Positions 24,291-34,985 of a stretch of DNA of 64,000 nt are shown here, piece by piece. Both the position numbers and the translations under genes were made by a program. Each line of letters opens with the position of its first letter. Position 1 is the stretch's first letter. This DNA is from Hyperoodon ampullatus (taxonomy: Eukaryota; Chordata; Mammalia; Artiodactyla; Ziphiidae), in contig OX457061.1 in NCBI GenBank assembly GCA_949752795.1, forward strand, positions 127,625,530 to 127,689,529, written 5' to 3'. The notes below the pieces were generated by a model. It had not been told where the DNA came from. It saw nothing but the letters and a program-made list of their open reading frames with translations, and did not search any database.

Positions 24291-25457
24291 AGCAATCTGA
24301 AAAATGTTTACATATTACACATAATGCATAGATATTTAATTAAATCTTAGAAAATTGTGTTTATAGCTCATAAACTATACTAATTTTCCTAAGAACAAAC
24401 AAATATTTTAATAGACAAGATTTTGATTAACACGAATTCTGAGAAACATTCCTGATGCTAAAGCAAACAAATTCTTAATCATAGGATAAGTCTGATAAAA
24501 GAGACTCTGGAATGAAAAACTCTCTTCCTTGGTGAAGAGACTTGAGTGGAGGTACCACATGTACCTGGACAGGTGGAACCCTCAGGATGCTGAGGTGACC
24601 CCGAGGGTGGTCCAGGTGTGCCACCCACACCACCACACACAGCGGCCTGTTTGGGCTGTTCTGAGAAATGGTCAGAGTTACTAGAATTCCTCAAGTCCTG
24701 TTAACAATACAGTTTATTTGCCCCTCAGTACCTGCTGTGAGGTTGTTCATTTTGTTTTCACGTGAAACAACCTTATTTTCACGATCGTAGACATTTTGAT
24801 TTTTGAAATGAAGAACGTATGTCCTATTTGTCTGTATCTAGCGATTCTTCTTCATATATGGTTAATTGGTTTATGGAGTTGTAGAAGTACTTTTTTATTC
24901 AAATAACAGTCTTAGAAATTCATTTGTATTCATACCCTAATTCCAACATTAATATATGCCTGGATGAACCATCTTCTGTACCACGCTGTATGTGCTTGAA
25001 TGTAATTTGTCTTTCTACAGAAAATGTCATAAACCATTTTCTTCAGGTCAGAGATGATTTAAGAACACATAAAATCTATGATATTTAGAATTTTGGATTT
25101 CAAATTTAACCTCAAATTTTGTAGAATAATTTGTCCTTTCTATAAAGTCTCTGTTCTGATGACAAAATGCTAAGTGCTTCCTTTGGATTTACTGAGTATA
25201 GTGAAAAGTTCATGACTCACTGTTCTCCATGTGTATGACATGAATAATATATTAAAACATGAATTCTGGTGAATTTATCATCATCTAATGTATTTATTTT
25301 AAACTAAACATAAGTAAATATTCTGCTGGTTTACAGAATGGTATAATTTGTCCTCACCTCAAGTAAAATGGTGATGCAAATATAAGCAATATTATGATGC
25401 TTCCAATGTTGATGATACTTCAGCAAATCCTGACCAGGATGAAATCTACATTAAAAA
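24291..25457. other. Intronic DNA without recognised gene
   Basis: AT-rich sequence with one GC-richer patch (24540-24660). No repeat or exon recognised. Confidence 0.4.
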
Positions 25458-25468
25458 TACCATCTCTA

Positions 25469-25680
25469 GGGCTTCCCTGGTGGCGCAGTGGTTGGGAGTC
25501 TGCCTGCCGATGCAGGGGACACAGGTTCGTGCCCAGGTCCAGGAAGATCCCACGTGCTGCGGAGTGGCTGGGCCCGTGAGCCATGGCCGCTGAGCCTGCG
25601 TGTCCGGAGCCTGTGCTCCGCAACGGGAGAGGCCACAGCAGTGAGAGGCCCAAGTACCGCAAAAAAAAAAAAAAAAAAAA
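25469..25680 (+). mobile_element. CHR-2-like SINE (sense)
   Basis: GGGCTTCCCTGGTGGCGCAG head with the A box at about 25481, the B box at about 25524 and a poly-A tail of about 19 bases to 25680. Target duplication TACCATCTCTA at 25458-25468 and 25681-25691. The uninterrupted A tail and clean duplication point to a comparatively recent insertion. Confidence 0.92.
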
Positions 25681-25691
25681 TACCATCTCTA

Positions 25692-27608
25692 TTGATAAAC
25701 TTCAGGAATCTGAAAGTGTTTAGGCTTCGGCAGTGTTGACTTTGAAGGGAATAATGATAACTAAAACTTTTTACCCCAAAACTTGTTTTACAGGTACGTT
25801 GTAAATCCACTGTTTAAGAAGTTATTTGAATTTTAATAATTTCTAGTAAATCTTCCAATTTTCAAAAAGATTTCACTTCTATATATAATAACTGTCTGAA
25901 TTATATATAAAAGACTACCTCATGTATCAAAAAATGTTTATACAAAAGAGTAATGTCACAATCTTAGTTTCTGTGTTTCAGTGGAGTTTTAAAGTTAGGA
26001 AAAGGGAATGAGGTGATTACAGAGTCATAGTGTTGACTTAGGTATGTCATAGTGTACAGACAGGTGCATATCCGAAAGCAAAAGCGATAAAGACATGCTG
26101 TTCTAATAAAATACTTTCTATTGATTAGAAGCCTGTGCTTGGTAATGATTTCTCCTAATGTAACTGAAGAGCAAATAATTTCATAATTTCATGCCTTGTG
26201 TTGATTGCACACAGTGAAAGAACAAGGCAAACATAATGTTTACGTTTCTTGTTTCTCTCTGCTTCGTCTCTGTGACTTATGAGTCTGGAGGTGGTATAGA
26301 ATAATGTCCCCAGTTTTCCAAGTCATTGTTTTGATTCCCATTAGGATTTTGTGCCAATCTTTTAATCAGTCATAGCACGGTTATTTTCCCTCTTGTGTCT
26401 TTTATGAGGTGATACCTGTTGCCAGACAAGATTTTAAAGTGGTCATTTGGCAGAATTTACAAAATTTAAATGAAGAAGATGTGTTTGGAGCGATCATAGG
26501 CTTCTTTTTGAGGGGGAAGCGGCCGGGGGAGAGGGATGAGGGGGTAAGAGAAGGTGATAAACCTTTTCCCACAGCCCACCCAAATATTATCACAATTTAA
26601 AATACATTAGTCCGAACTTCTTTCCCTATAGTGAGGATTAACACTACACTTCTTAGTTGTCTTTTGGGGTTACTTTTTTGTAGATTTGACTTATTCGTGA
26701 AAAAAGAAAAAAAGAAAAGCCAAAAGGCAGCAAATGTTTCCAGTAAAACCTCGTTTCTCGTCTTGATAGAGACATCAAATTACTATCCATGAGCAGTTTT
26801 AATGAACAAGACCGAGTGCTGATTTCCTGGAGGACTTCTAACTACAAAGTGCTTGTGTAGAGATTCCCTGTTGTTTTTATTCCTACTTTGAAGGCCTTTG
26901 CCCATTTCTGTGTGAACTGTTCACACAAATAGGCCAAGCAGAAGCAGTTTAATCAAAGTGGAGAAACGGATATTTAGGAGTAGGTAGCGGAAGAGAATAG
27001 GTTTTCCCACTTTATTCCAGATCAAAACCGGATGGATGTATCTTGAGTTCTTTCCACACAAGAAAGAGAGGATTGGCTCTCACCACCGAACCTGCTAACT
27101 GGGCTCTAAATACTGGTCTTTGCTGGAAAAGTGGTTCTTAGTGCTACTTTCTCTAAAAGTAAGCTGCTCTTATTTTCATGCGCCTCTGGGACGCCTGGTG
27201 AATTAGGTGTCTGCTTTCTAATACTATTTCTAGTAGAATTCTAGGGGGGGCCCTTGGGAAGGTTCCAGACATGTGAGTTGTTTGGGGGGCTGTTAAAAAC
27301 ACATTTCACAACCACAGATTAAAACCAGAGAACCCATATGTTGAAGTATAACTGTAGTCTGCATGTAACCAGGGGAATCTTTTTAAGGAATATATTCTTA
27401 GTTTATTATAGGAAAACCTTGATGAAACAAAAGTTTATAAAGAACACTGTATGGATTAATACATTGGAAATGAGGGTACAATTTACCAATTTACTGATTC
27501 TAATTGATCTGGAAGAGTTGGAATGACCGTGGAGGAAAGGCATGATGCTAATATAAATTTATTTTTTAAATAAATGCACTAAGTATGCTTGTTTTATTTT
27601 GTCAACAG
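25692..27608. other. Intron leading to the first SPOCK3 exon
   Basis: About 1.9 kb of unique-looking intronic sequence free of recognised SINEs. The last bases form a good splice acceptor: a T-rich tract from 27583, then TTTTGTCAACAG ending at 27608. Confidence 0.5.
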
Positions 27609-27732
27609 CATGAAAGGTGCAGGAGCTGGGCGGAAGCAGTGGAGGGGCCCCCCGACATCCACCTGCCAGCCGTGCTCAGGGGTCTCTACCAGCCCCGTCT
27701 GCGGTTCAGATGGACATGCCTACTCTTCTCAG
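27609..27732 (+). CDS. SPOCK3: SPOCK3 (testican-3) exon, N-terminal half of Kazal-like domain
   Basis: A 124-base internal exon. Testican-3 is a secreted, extracellular-matrix heparan/chondroitin sulfate proteoglycan, mainly neural, with follistatin/Kazal, EF-hand and thyroglobulin type-1 modules. Read so that the last codon CAG ends at 27732, the exon is open throughout. It encodes a linker containing QWRGP, then TCQPC and VCGSDGHAYSSQ, which is the Cys-x-x-Cys and VCGSDGxxY signature of a testican Kazal-like module. The acceptor (TTTTGTCAACAG) and donor (CAG/GTAAGA) are strong. The first base completes a codon begun in the previous exon, and the 3' boundary is phase 0. It joins exactly to the next exon, where the remaining cysteines lie. 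Several linker residues differ from the mammalian sequence as I remember it. The paralogue SPOCK1 is less likely given the next exon. Confidence 0.9.
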
Positions 27733-29919
27733 GTAAGACAGTGATCATCATTTATTATAAAACATATACATATTCATATATGCATGTACATAGTCATTAG
27801 TAAGTGATTAAAACCGTTAGTTCTCCAGTGTGGTCATCCAAATACTTGAACATTTAAAATAACGTGAATAATATCACTAGTTGAGAATATGATTCAAACA
27901 TTTATACAGTTGTTTCTCCTACACAGAATTTTTAAAGTTTGAAATATTGACTCTGTGAACACTCTGAACCCTCAGATATTAAAACCAACGTTTCCTTTCT
28001 TGCTACTCTGAGAGAAGGCAGAAGCGTTACATGTATATAACAATGTTAATAGTTACAACAGCTGTCCCAGCGAAAATCTGTCAATATCATTACTATTTTA
28101 TTTCAAAGGTTATTTCCTATATTATCTCATTTAAGCCCCCCCGCCAAATTCCTTACAGCAAAAGAGAAAAACAAGGCTCAGAAGGAAATAGCACACTTCA
28201 CATATTTAGCTGACACCGAAACCCAGAAGTGATGTCTTCTCTGATTCAGTGTCTCTAGCTGCATCAATCTGCACCTCGTTTGATGTCCCATATCGTTCAC
28301 ATATTTAGGAGGTTTTAAGAACTTTACGTAATAGGACATCGATGAGTTTTCTTTGATTATGTGATAGGAAGGAATATGGCTCATGACCTCTTACCTGAAA
28401 CTTCAGGGTCAGATGCGTTTATGAATTTAGATTTTTCTAAAATGTATTTTGAGAAGGTAAGATAGCACATTATGTAGTGTCCCCAGTGGGACTTTACCCT
28501 GTAATTAAACAGATCAACATTTCTCTTAGAAACTATAGGTATATTCAAGTTAAATACGATCCATGAAGTCTATAATGTAACCTTACCTCAGTTCATATCT
28601 AGCTTTGCTTAAAGCAAAGTAAATTCCAGAAGTTTTTGGCTATCAGAACACTGTGTTTGGTGCATACCACCTTATGAACCATACTTTGTCTCAGAAAATA
28701 TTTCCCTACACCTTGCACCGGCAGTTGACAATTGAGAAGAGGGCTACAGGGACAAGGAAGCTTAATGCAGTCCATAGATACGTGCATAGTACTTACTGGG
28801 TGAGGCTACCATGTGCCTGTTTGCTAAAGTTTTCAGGGTGTGTGTGGGGGTGGAGATGTTGCTAGGAGGAAGGAATGTGGCACCCATCCTCTCAACACTA
28901 CCTCGATCTCAGGGACCCTCTGCTTTGCAAGCTGAAATTCCTGCTGTCAGTGCAAGGGAGAAGGAAACCACCTCATATTCTCACACCCCACAGCTCATGA
29001 TGTGGAATGCATTGTGCTGATTTATTAACTCACAACAAAGGATGCAGATTCTAGTATTCAGCGTGGTAGCTGGAGTTCCTTGGGAAACAAATTTGACTCC
29101 TAAGTTGACCTGATGGACATTGATGATGGAACAGGCTGAGTCAAGAGAGAGACCGAGGTCATTCCCGGCACCCCCCTCGGGGAGCCCTGTGTCTTTCTAA
29201 GCCTCAGGAATGTACCTGCTGTGGGCCCTGGTGTGTTAGCACCGGGGAGGGGGTCATCCTCCCTGGAGAGGGCCAGCGTTAGGCCGCCACCTGCCTCTCT
29301 AGGACCCTCTTGACATGATCCATTCTCTGCCAGTGTACTGTCACAGGGCACAGAGGTACGATCACAAGAGGTTTCTACCTTTTGAGACCGCGTGGGAGTC
29401 TTTGTTTGATGATTTTAGAGAAACACAGTCTCCCACTCAGGACTAAATACTCCTGCCATAAGTAGACTAATGCACGTGGATTCACAATTCCTTGGGGTTT
29501 CCCACTGTTGTGAAGCCCCAGCTTACAATCCTACAACCTCATTGATATGGTCAATAAAATTATTCTAAATAATCCATCCTTGAATTATTAATTTAACATT
29601 TATTTGGATATGTCTCACTTTCAATGCGTACCTTGTTTGTATAGAAAGACATAAAAAGAACATGGTTCAAATGAATATGAGTTTTTAGTCACCCCAAACT
29701 TCAATCCTCATTTCTGTTGATTCTGATTTAAGTTGGTGATTTTTCCACTTTTGATCACCAATTCTAGTCTTAAGTGTCTACACTGACAGCAGGCTGAACT
29801 GTATAATATAATGCAAACTAAATAGTGATCTCAGCCCAGGAGGACCCCAGACTAAACTCTTCTTACTAACACTTTTTAGAAATTCATGGGATTTAAATTC
29901 AAATTAAGGCCTCAGCCTT
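27733..29919. other. SPOCK3 central intron, 5' part
   Basis: The intron runs from the donor GTAAGA at 27733 to the acceptor at 49156. In this stretch a weak MIR-like segment lies at about 28090-28230 (ATTATCTCATTTAAGCCCC, then AAACAAGGCTCAGAAGGAAATAGC). A GC-richer patch at 29100-29350 has an unrecognised antisense frame. No further exon is expected between the two halves of the Kazal domain. Confidence 0.5.
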
Positions 29920-30028
29920 TCTTCTGCGAGACAGGCATTGCCCTAGGCTCTTCAGGCATCGAGGGAACAAAGACTGCAGAGGCCAGTGCCTTTTGGAGAA
30001 GCTTATCTTGTCATATGAACAAGATAGT
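29920..30028 (-). repeat. L2 LINE fragment (antisense)
   Basis: GACAGGCATTGCCCTAGGC, GGGAACAAAGACTGCAGAGGCCAGTGCC and GGAGAAGCTTATCTTGTCAT follow the reverse-complement order of the L2 3' end (CAGGCACTGTTCTAGGC ... GTGAACAAAACAG ... CATGGAGCTTACATTC). Heavily diverged. Confidence 0.5.
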
Positions 30029-31327
30029 AAATAAGGCAGGTGCAGGAGTCACGGGGCGTTTCTTCTGGCTCTTGCCTCACTAAGCTTTGTCAGTAGACCA
30101 AGCAAACCCTGACAGGGCAGATTTAAACAGCTTTTGGGGGCTGGTGGGCATTTGCGCTCAGAGTAAAGGTAGAGCTCCGAATCCCAAGCTCCGCGCAATC
30201 CGGGAAGCTCCTTGCTTAGAGCTGAGTGGTCCTGATATGATGAAGACTGGCCAGAGCCAGGCCATCTGGTCCAGAGTGAGGGACCCTACATCCGGCTCTG
30301 CTTACCATCCCTCCGTATTCTGGATACCCTGCACTGACGTACAGGGTTTTCGGTTCACTTCGGTTTTGTTTTACTAATACAAACAATATTCCTATATGTT
30401 CTATTGTAGACCCACAATATTTTCTCATTACTTTCAGCTCAATTTATTGAGATGAAGTTATAAGTTATATTCCACCGTACAACATAATTGGAGGAGGAGA
30501 GGTCCTTACATAGCACAGTAGGTCCAGGCGCTGGGGCTGAGGTGAGAAAGACAGTTATCAGAAGGTCTCCAAAGGAAACTTTAGTCAAAGGTCATAAAAA
30601 GGATTTAATCTTGGAAAGTGCCCTTCATCACACAAAGGAGCCTATTTTGAATAATTATTTTATTAGCCTTCGAGCTCTGAATGTGTCAGCTTGTGTAGCA
30701 GTCCTCAGAGGAGTGTTTTAAAAATGTTTACAGAAAAGACAAAGGCACAGATGAGTAACTGTGGAAACATAGATTTACTTGGAGAAATATTGGGACTCGT
30801 GATTTTCATAAAAAGTGTTTTTGTAATGTTATCTAATTTTTTTCATGTTAAGAAAAGCGATGGACTGTTTTAGAAATCTACTTAATCATTCTTTTCAGAA
30901 CTCATGTTTTCTGAATTCTTCAGAATTCAGCAATAGCGGAAAAATCGAGATATAAGTCTGTTCAAGGCTGTTTGAGAGGTAATCATTCCTGAAATTGACA
31001 CAAAAGATGAAGATCTCTGTTTCTCCCTTCAGGCAAAGTCTATTTGCATTGTATTGCCCGGCTTCAGTGAAACCAGGAATTGTTCCCCCATGTAGCATCT
31101 ATGTTAGACTAGGGCATGTTTGTGTCTGACTTGTGTAAATTGTACGCTACATCTGCTGAGCAGAAGTCAGCAAATAATACTGATGTTCTAGAGCTCAGCC
31201 GGGTGTCTGTAACATGAACTCCCCAGGCACAGTGTGCTAGGTGGTTTTTGATACTTTTCCCTCATTTTTAGTCATGCAGTGCTTGGGAGCTGAACTATTG
31301 CAATAAATAACGGTCAGTATAGGAAAC

Positions 31328-31365
<38 letters not shown>

Positions 31366-31389
31366 GAGGAAAGGCAAGTAAATAGAAAG
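30029..31389. other. Intronic DNA; GT dinucleotide run near its end
   Basis: Unique-looking AT-rich sequence without recognised exons. A pure GT run of about 34 bases occupies 31331-31364 and is likely length-polymorphic. Confidence 0.5.
31331..31364 (+). repeat. GT dinucleotide microsatellite
   Basis: An uninterrupted run of about 17 GT units following AACTGC. Purity and length favour polymorphism. On the other strand it is a CA repeat. Confidence 0.95.
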
Positions 31390-31399
31390 CTTATCCATC

Positions 31400-31542
31400 T
31401 TATTCTGCAGTTCCCAACACCATCTGCAGAGATGCTACTTAAATTGGTTTGGGACGAGGCCCTGGGAATCTAAATTTTAAAAGCTCCCCAAGTGATTTTT
31501 ATGTGTAGGCATGATTGAGAACCACTGTTGCATCCCTTCAAT
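31400..31542 (+). mobile_element. MER5A-like hAT-Charlie MITE
   Basis: CATCTGCAGAGATGCTACTTAAATTGGT, CTGGGAATCTAAATTTTAAAAGCTCCCCAAGTGAT and the terminal GATTGAGAACCACTG follow the MER5A 3' half and its terminal inverted repeat (GAGAACCACTG). The 5' terminus is not clear. A non-autonomous DNA transposon, long inactive. Confidence 0.7.
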
Positions 31543-31559
31543 CTATTGCCTTTGAATTC

Positions 31560-32040
31560 TTAGATATAACAGTTGTTGTGCTTGTATTTAATAAAATAGA
31601 ACAGTAACATTAGCACTGAAGTGGAAGCATTTACTTTTCGCTGTAATTTGAGAAAATTCCATTTTAAGTTTCGACGTTCTCCTATTAGCATTTGGTATTT
31701 ACGTGTCCTGCCTTCCTTCCCCTGAACACTTTGAGCTAATTTTATTTTGAAAGATTGACAGTCAGAAATAGATGTGCACTGTTTCTCTTTGAACTGCTTT
31801 TCCACTTGGCTTGGCTTTTGGCTCCTGGCTTGGGATGCTGTATTTTTGAGGGTTAAGGCTTTAATCTCTCGGTACCCCAGACACCTGTATCTCCTTCCCC
31901 AGGACTTTGCTTCGTGGATTATTTTATGCTTCTCCGTAGCCTTAACAAAGACGTAGGCTTGCTTTCCTGGCCTGTTCAAGAGTCTTGAGTTATACATATT
32001 GAATGAGTTTAGGACAGTGTTCCCTAGTTTCTACATTGAT
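31560..32040. other. Intronic DNA with an unexplained antisense open frame
   Basis: An antisense frame of 145 codons (31560-31997) is open from a methionine. It is lysine- and glutamine-rich and has no domain I recognise. No neighbouring splice pattern or homology supports translation. AT-rich mammalian DNA of this length can yield such a frame by chance. Recorded only because it is the longest frame of the window that is neither repeat-derived nor in GC-rich sequence. Confidence 0.3.
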
Positions 32041-32041
32041 A

Positions 32042-32072
<31 letters not shown>

Positions 32073-32253
32073 TTTTTCTCTTTTTTTTTGCGGTACACGG
32101 GCCTCTCACTGCTGTGGCCTCTCCTGTTGCGGAGCACAGGCTCATGGGCCCAGCCGCTCCACGGCATGTGGGATCTTCCCGGACCGGGGCACAAACCCGT
32201 GTCCCCTGCATCGGCAGGCGGACTCTCAACCACTGCGCCACCAGGGAAGCCCG
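32041..32253 (-). mobile_element. CHR-2-like SINE with AT-repeat tail (antisense)
   Basis: An AT dinucleotide run (32039-32064) and a T-rich tract precede the body GCGGTACACGGGCCTCTCAC. The inverted head ends in CCACCAGGGAAGCCCG at about 32253. The target duplication ACATTGATATAT is visible at 32033 and 32254. The body is shortened: the segment carrying GGCTCC...CAGCGGCCATGG in other copies is deleted. Confidence 0.9.
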
Positions 32254-32399
32254 ACATTGATATATTGTTTTATTTTTGAAATTATAATCTTACTTTTGTG
32301 TAACTGTGTGTTAAAATGGTCTTTCACCAAACTCCATAGATATTATAGAGGTTTTGTAATTTTATTATTTTCTTTAATTATGTTAAATGTAGTTCCTTA

Positions 32400-33003
32400 G
32401 AAAAATGAAAAGTTGGGAAACGTATATGTTGTCACACACTTATCTTTGAAGCAGCGACCATCAGTAAAATCTGAATCTACATTTTGACCCATGGTCTTTA
32501 CCGCTTGTTTCGCACTCTGCCTTGCCAGTTGCTCCATGACACACTGGGCACTCTTTGCCATGGCTTCACCAAGACTGACAACATTTACCAGCAACTCAGA
32601 GAATGCCAAATTCAGTGATTATTCCAAAGCTCTTTCCTTATTAGGTGGAAATGAAGCAGTGGGCAGTGTTATGAGTCCCTTATCATCTTCTGCTTCTTTT
32701 TGTTCTCAAATCCCTGATGGTCCTAGACTGTGCAGCGACCACAGCACCTTTGGACAGAGGCTTAGCGAGGACCTAGGTGCCTTGCCCCAGGGCACGGAAG
32801 TTCGGCCACGCTGCTGTGACAGCTGGACACTGAGTTCTGAGGGCCTTCCCAGTGCTCGGACCAGTGCCTCCCAGGGCAGATGCCAGGGCTCGGCTATGGG
32901 GACCAGCCCTGTGCCTGCCTCTTGTTTGACATCTGCTGTAACCTGTGCGTTGATCTTGCAGTGTGGTGACCCATGACCTTTTCACTACATTGAACTTCAT
33001 AGT
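32400..33003 (-). pseudogene. Possible processed pseudogene of unknown parent
   Basis: On the minus strand an open segment (32397-32609) reads like real protein, with SELLVNVVSLGEAMAKSAQ and then MEQLARQSAKQAVKTMGQN. Upstream (toward 33003) the same direction continues in protein-like text broken by stops and frame changes. The plus strand is also open here for 161 codons, so composition alone could explain part of it. I cannot name a parent gene, and no poly-A tail or duplication was confirmed. Confidence 0.25.
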
Positions 33004-33049
33004 CTCCTATAGATACGTTTGTCTACACTGATCAAGCATTTTTCTTTTT

Positions 33050-33160
33050 GGGGGCAGATACTGTAAACGCTTTGGGTATATTAACTCATGGTTGTCCCTT
33101 TTATAGATGCACTGATGCACAGAAGTGAAGTAATTTGCCCAATGTCTCAGTGAAGTCCAG
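33050..33160 (-). repeat. MIR SINE core, decayed
   Basis: TTAACTCATGGTTGTCCCTTTTATAGATGCACTGATGCACAGAAGTGAAGTAATTTGCCCAATGTC preserves the order of the MIR core (TTTTACAGATGAGGAAACTGAGGC...AAGTAACTTGCCCAAGGTC). Old and diverged; the strand assignment is provisional. Confidence 0.55.
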
Positions 33161-33194
33161 TGTCCATTGTCTAAATCGAAATCATTTTTGCTTT

Positions 33195-33511
33195 TGCTTT
33201 TTTTTTTTGGCTGTGTTGTGTCTTCGTTGCTGCGCATGGGCTTTCTCTAGTTGCGGCGAGCGGGGACTACTCTTCGTTGTGGTGTGTGGCTTCTCTCATT
33301 GTGGAGCACGGGCTCTAGGCGCACAGGCTTCAGTAGTTGTGGTGCGTGGGCTCAGTAGTTGTGGCTCGTGGGCTGTAGAGCGCAGGCTCAGTAGTTGTGG
33401 CACATGGGCTTAGTTGCTTGCAGCGTGTGGGATCTTCCCAGACCAGGGCTCGAAGCCATGTCCCCTGCATTGGCAGGTGGATTCTGAACCATTGCATCGC
33501 CAGGGAAGTCC
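33195..33511 (-). mobile_element. CHR-1-like long SINE (antisense)
   Basis: A poly-T start at about 33199 is followed by GGCTGTGTTGTGTCTTCGTTG, GGGCTTTCTCTAGTTGCGGC and repeated CAGTAGTTGTGG modules. The inverted tRNA-like head follows, ending GCCAGGGAAGTCCCC. The AGTAGTTGTGG motif recurs about three times inside the body, the family-specific internal repetition of CHR-1. More diverged than the CHR-2 copies, hence probably older. Confidence 0.88.
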
Positions 33512-33929
33512 CCACTTTTTTTTTTTTAAATAGGAATTTGGAGCAGAAAAACTTTTTAAAAAATTAAGTGCCCTTCATCTTTTTCTAGTTACTACACATA
33601 ATAAATGTGATGACTTTTTATTTGAATCACTAAGTAAAGATGGCAATATATGCCCTTTAAGTTTATAGTTGCTTGTTTCTCACTGGTTTGAAGCCTGTGG
33701 TTTCAGAGCCATTTTTCAGAATTATATTTTTAGAGATTTTTGCATGATATGGAAGCCTAAATCATCAGTTTTCTATGGTTATAACTTCTTGTAGAAGACA
33801 ATCTTCTGTGTTTTCTTAGGAGACTGAAAGTTTTAACTCTTAGGTTTGTGTGTACGTGGTGATTGGTCTTTGTGTTTGCTAAGAGGCAGGGGGTGAATAT
33901 CACTTCTTCAGTGTGGCCAGTTGTGGGAA

Positions 33930-34985
33930 CATCCATTTGTTGTTCTTGCCCCATCAGATTGCCTAGGTTTCTTTGTCAAAAATGAAGTGGTCCTGAAAGT
34001 GTGAGTCTTTCTGTGTCTGATTTTTTTTTTTTTTTTTTTTTTGCGGTACGCGGGCCTCTCACTGCTGTGGCCTCTCCCATTGCGGAGCACAGGCTCTGGA
34101 CTCACAGGCCCAGCGGCCATGGCTCACGGGCCCAGCTGCCCCGCGGCATGTGGGATCTTCCCGGACCAGGGCAAGAACCCGCGTCCCCTGCATCGGCAGG
34201 TGGACCCTCAACCACTGCACCACCAGGGAAGCCCTCTGTGTCTGTTTTGTCTTGGGGAATTATTCATCTGCCCCTAGGATGTGCCGCACGACCTGTTTGC
34301 CTGTATCTTTATGTTAAGTTTTGAATTCAAGTGCTGCAAGTCTGAGTGATTCCACCTTTTCAGTGCTGCTTCAGCACTTGCCCTTTGTATTTCCATATGA
34401 ATTTTAGCATCGGTCTGTCAATTTCTACAAAAAAACGGCTTTGAATAATCATTAAGATTTTGTCAAATCTGTAGATAAATTTGAGGAGATGGATAACAAT
34501 CTTCAAATCCACACACTAGGTATATCTCTTCATTTTGTTAGTTAACGTTAATAAAAGTTTTGTAGTTTTTGGTATAGGGACCTGTAACATTTTTTTGTTA
34601 AATGTATTGCTAACTTATTTTTATTAATGCTACTGTAAATTTAGTTGTGATGTTTATTTGCTAGTATATTGTCATATAACTAATCTTTCTACACTGACCC
34701 TGTTTATTGACACCTTGCTAAATTCACTTATTTCTAGCAGTGTTTTGTTGTGGCTGTCTCAGGATTTTCTACGCATATAATCATCCTCTTTGAATAGACA
34801 CAGATTTATTTCTTCCTTTCCTTCTTTTTATGCATTTTTTTCTTTTTCTTGCCTTATTGTTCTGGTTAAGCCTTTCAGTATAATATTCAATGTACCTCTT
34901 TGCCTTAATCCAAATTTAGGAGAAAGTTTTCAGTATTTTACCATTAAGTATGAAGTTATGTACAGGTTTTGTATATGCTAATCAG
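33930..34985 (-). mobile_element. Old antisense L1 (ORF2 region) split by a SINE
   Basis: Read in reverse this follows the ancient L1 ORF2: TTTGTCAAAAATGAAGTGG at 33974, ATTTCCATATGAATTTTAGCATCGGTCTGTCAATTTCTAC near 34390, TTTATTTCTTCCTTTCC near 34806 and TTTTTCTTGCCTTATTGTTCTGG near 34843. A CHR-2 SINE (34021-34234) sits inside it. Diverged; no open frame survives. Confidence 0.7.
34021..34234 (-). mobile_element. CHR-2-like SINE inside an old L1 (antisense)
   Basis: Poly-T at 34021-34042, body GCGGTACGCGGGCCTCTCAC, inverted head CCACCAGGGAAGCCC. Target duplication TCTGTGTCTG at 34010-34019 and 34235-34244. The flanking sequence is one old L1, giving a clear relative age. Confidence 0.92.

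Noticed and set aside
31560..31997. 145-codon antisense frame as a nested gene
   Set aside because: No recognisable domain, no homology that I can recall and no promoter. A chance frame of this length is plausible in 64 kb read in six frames.
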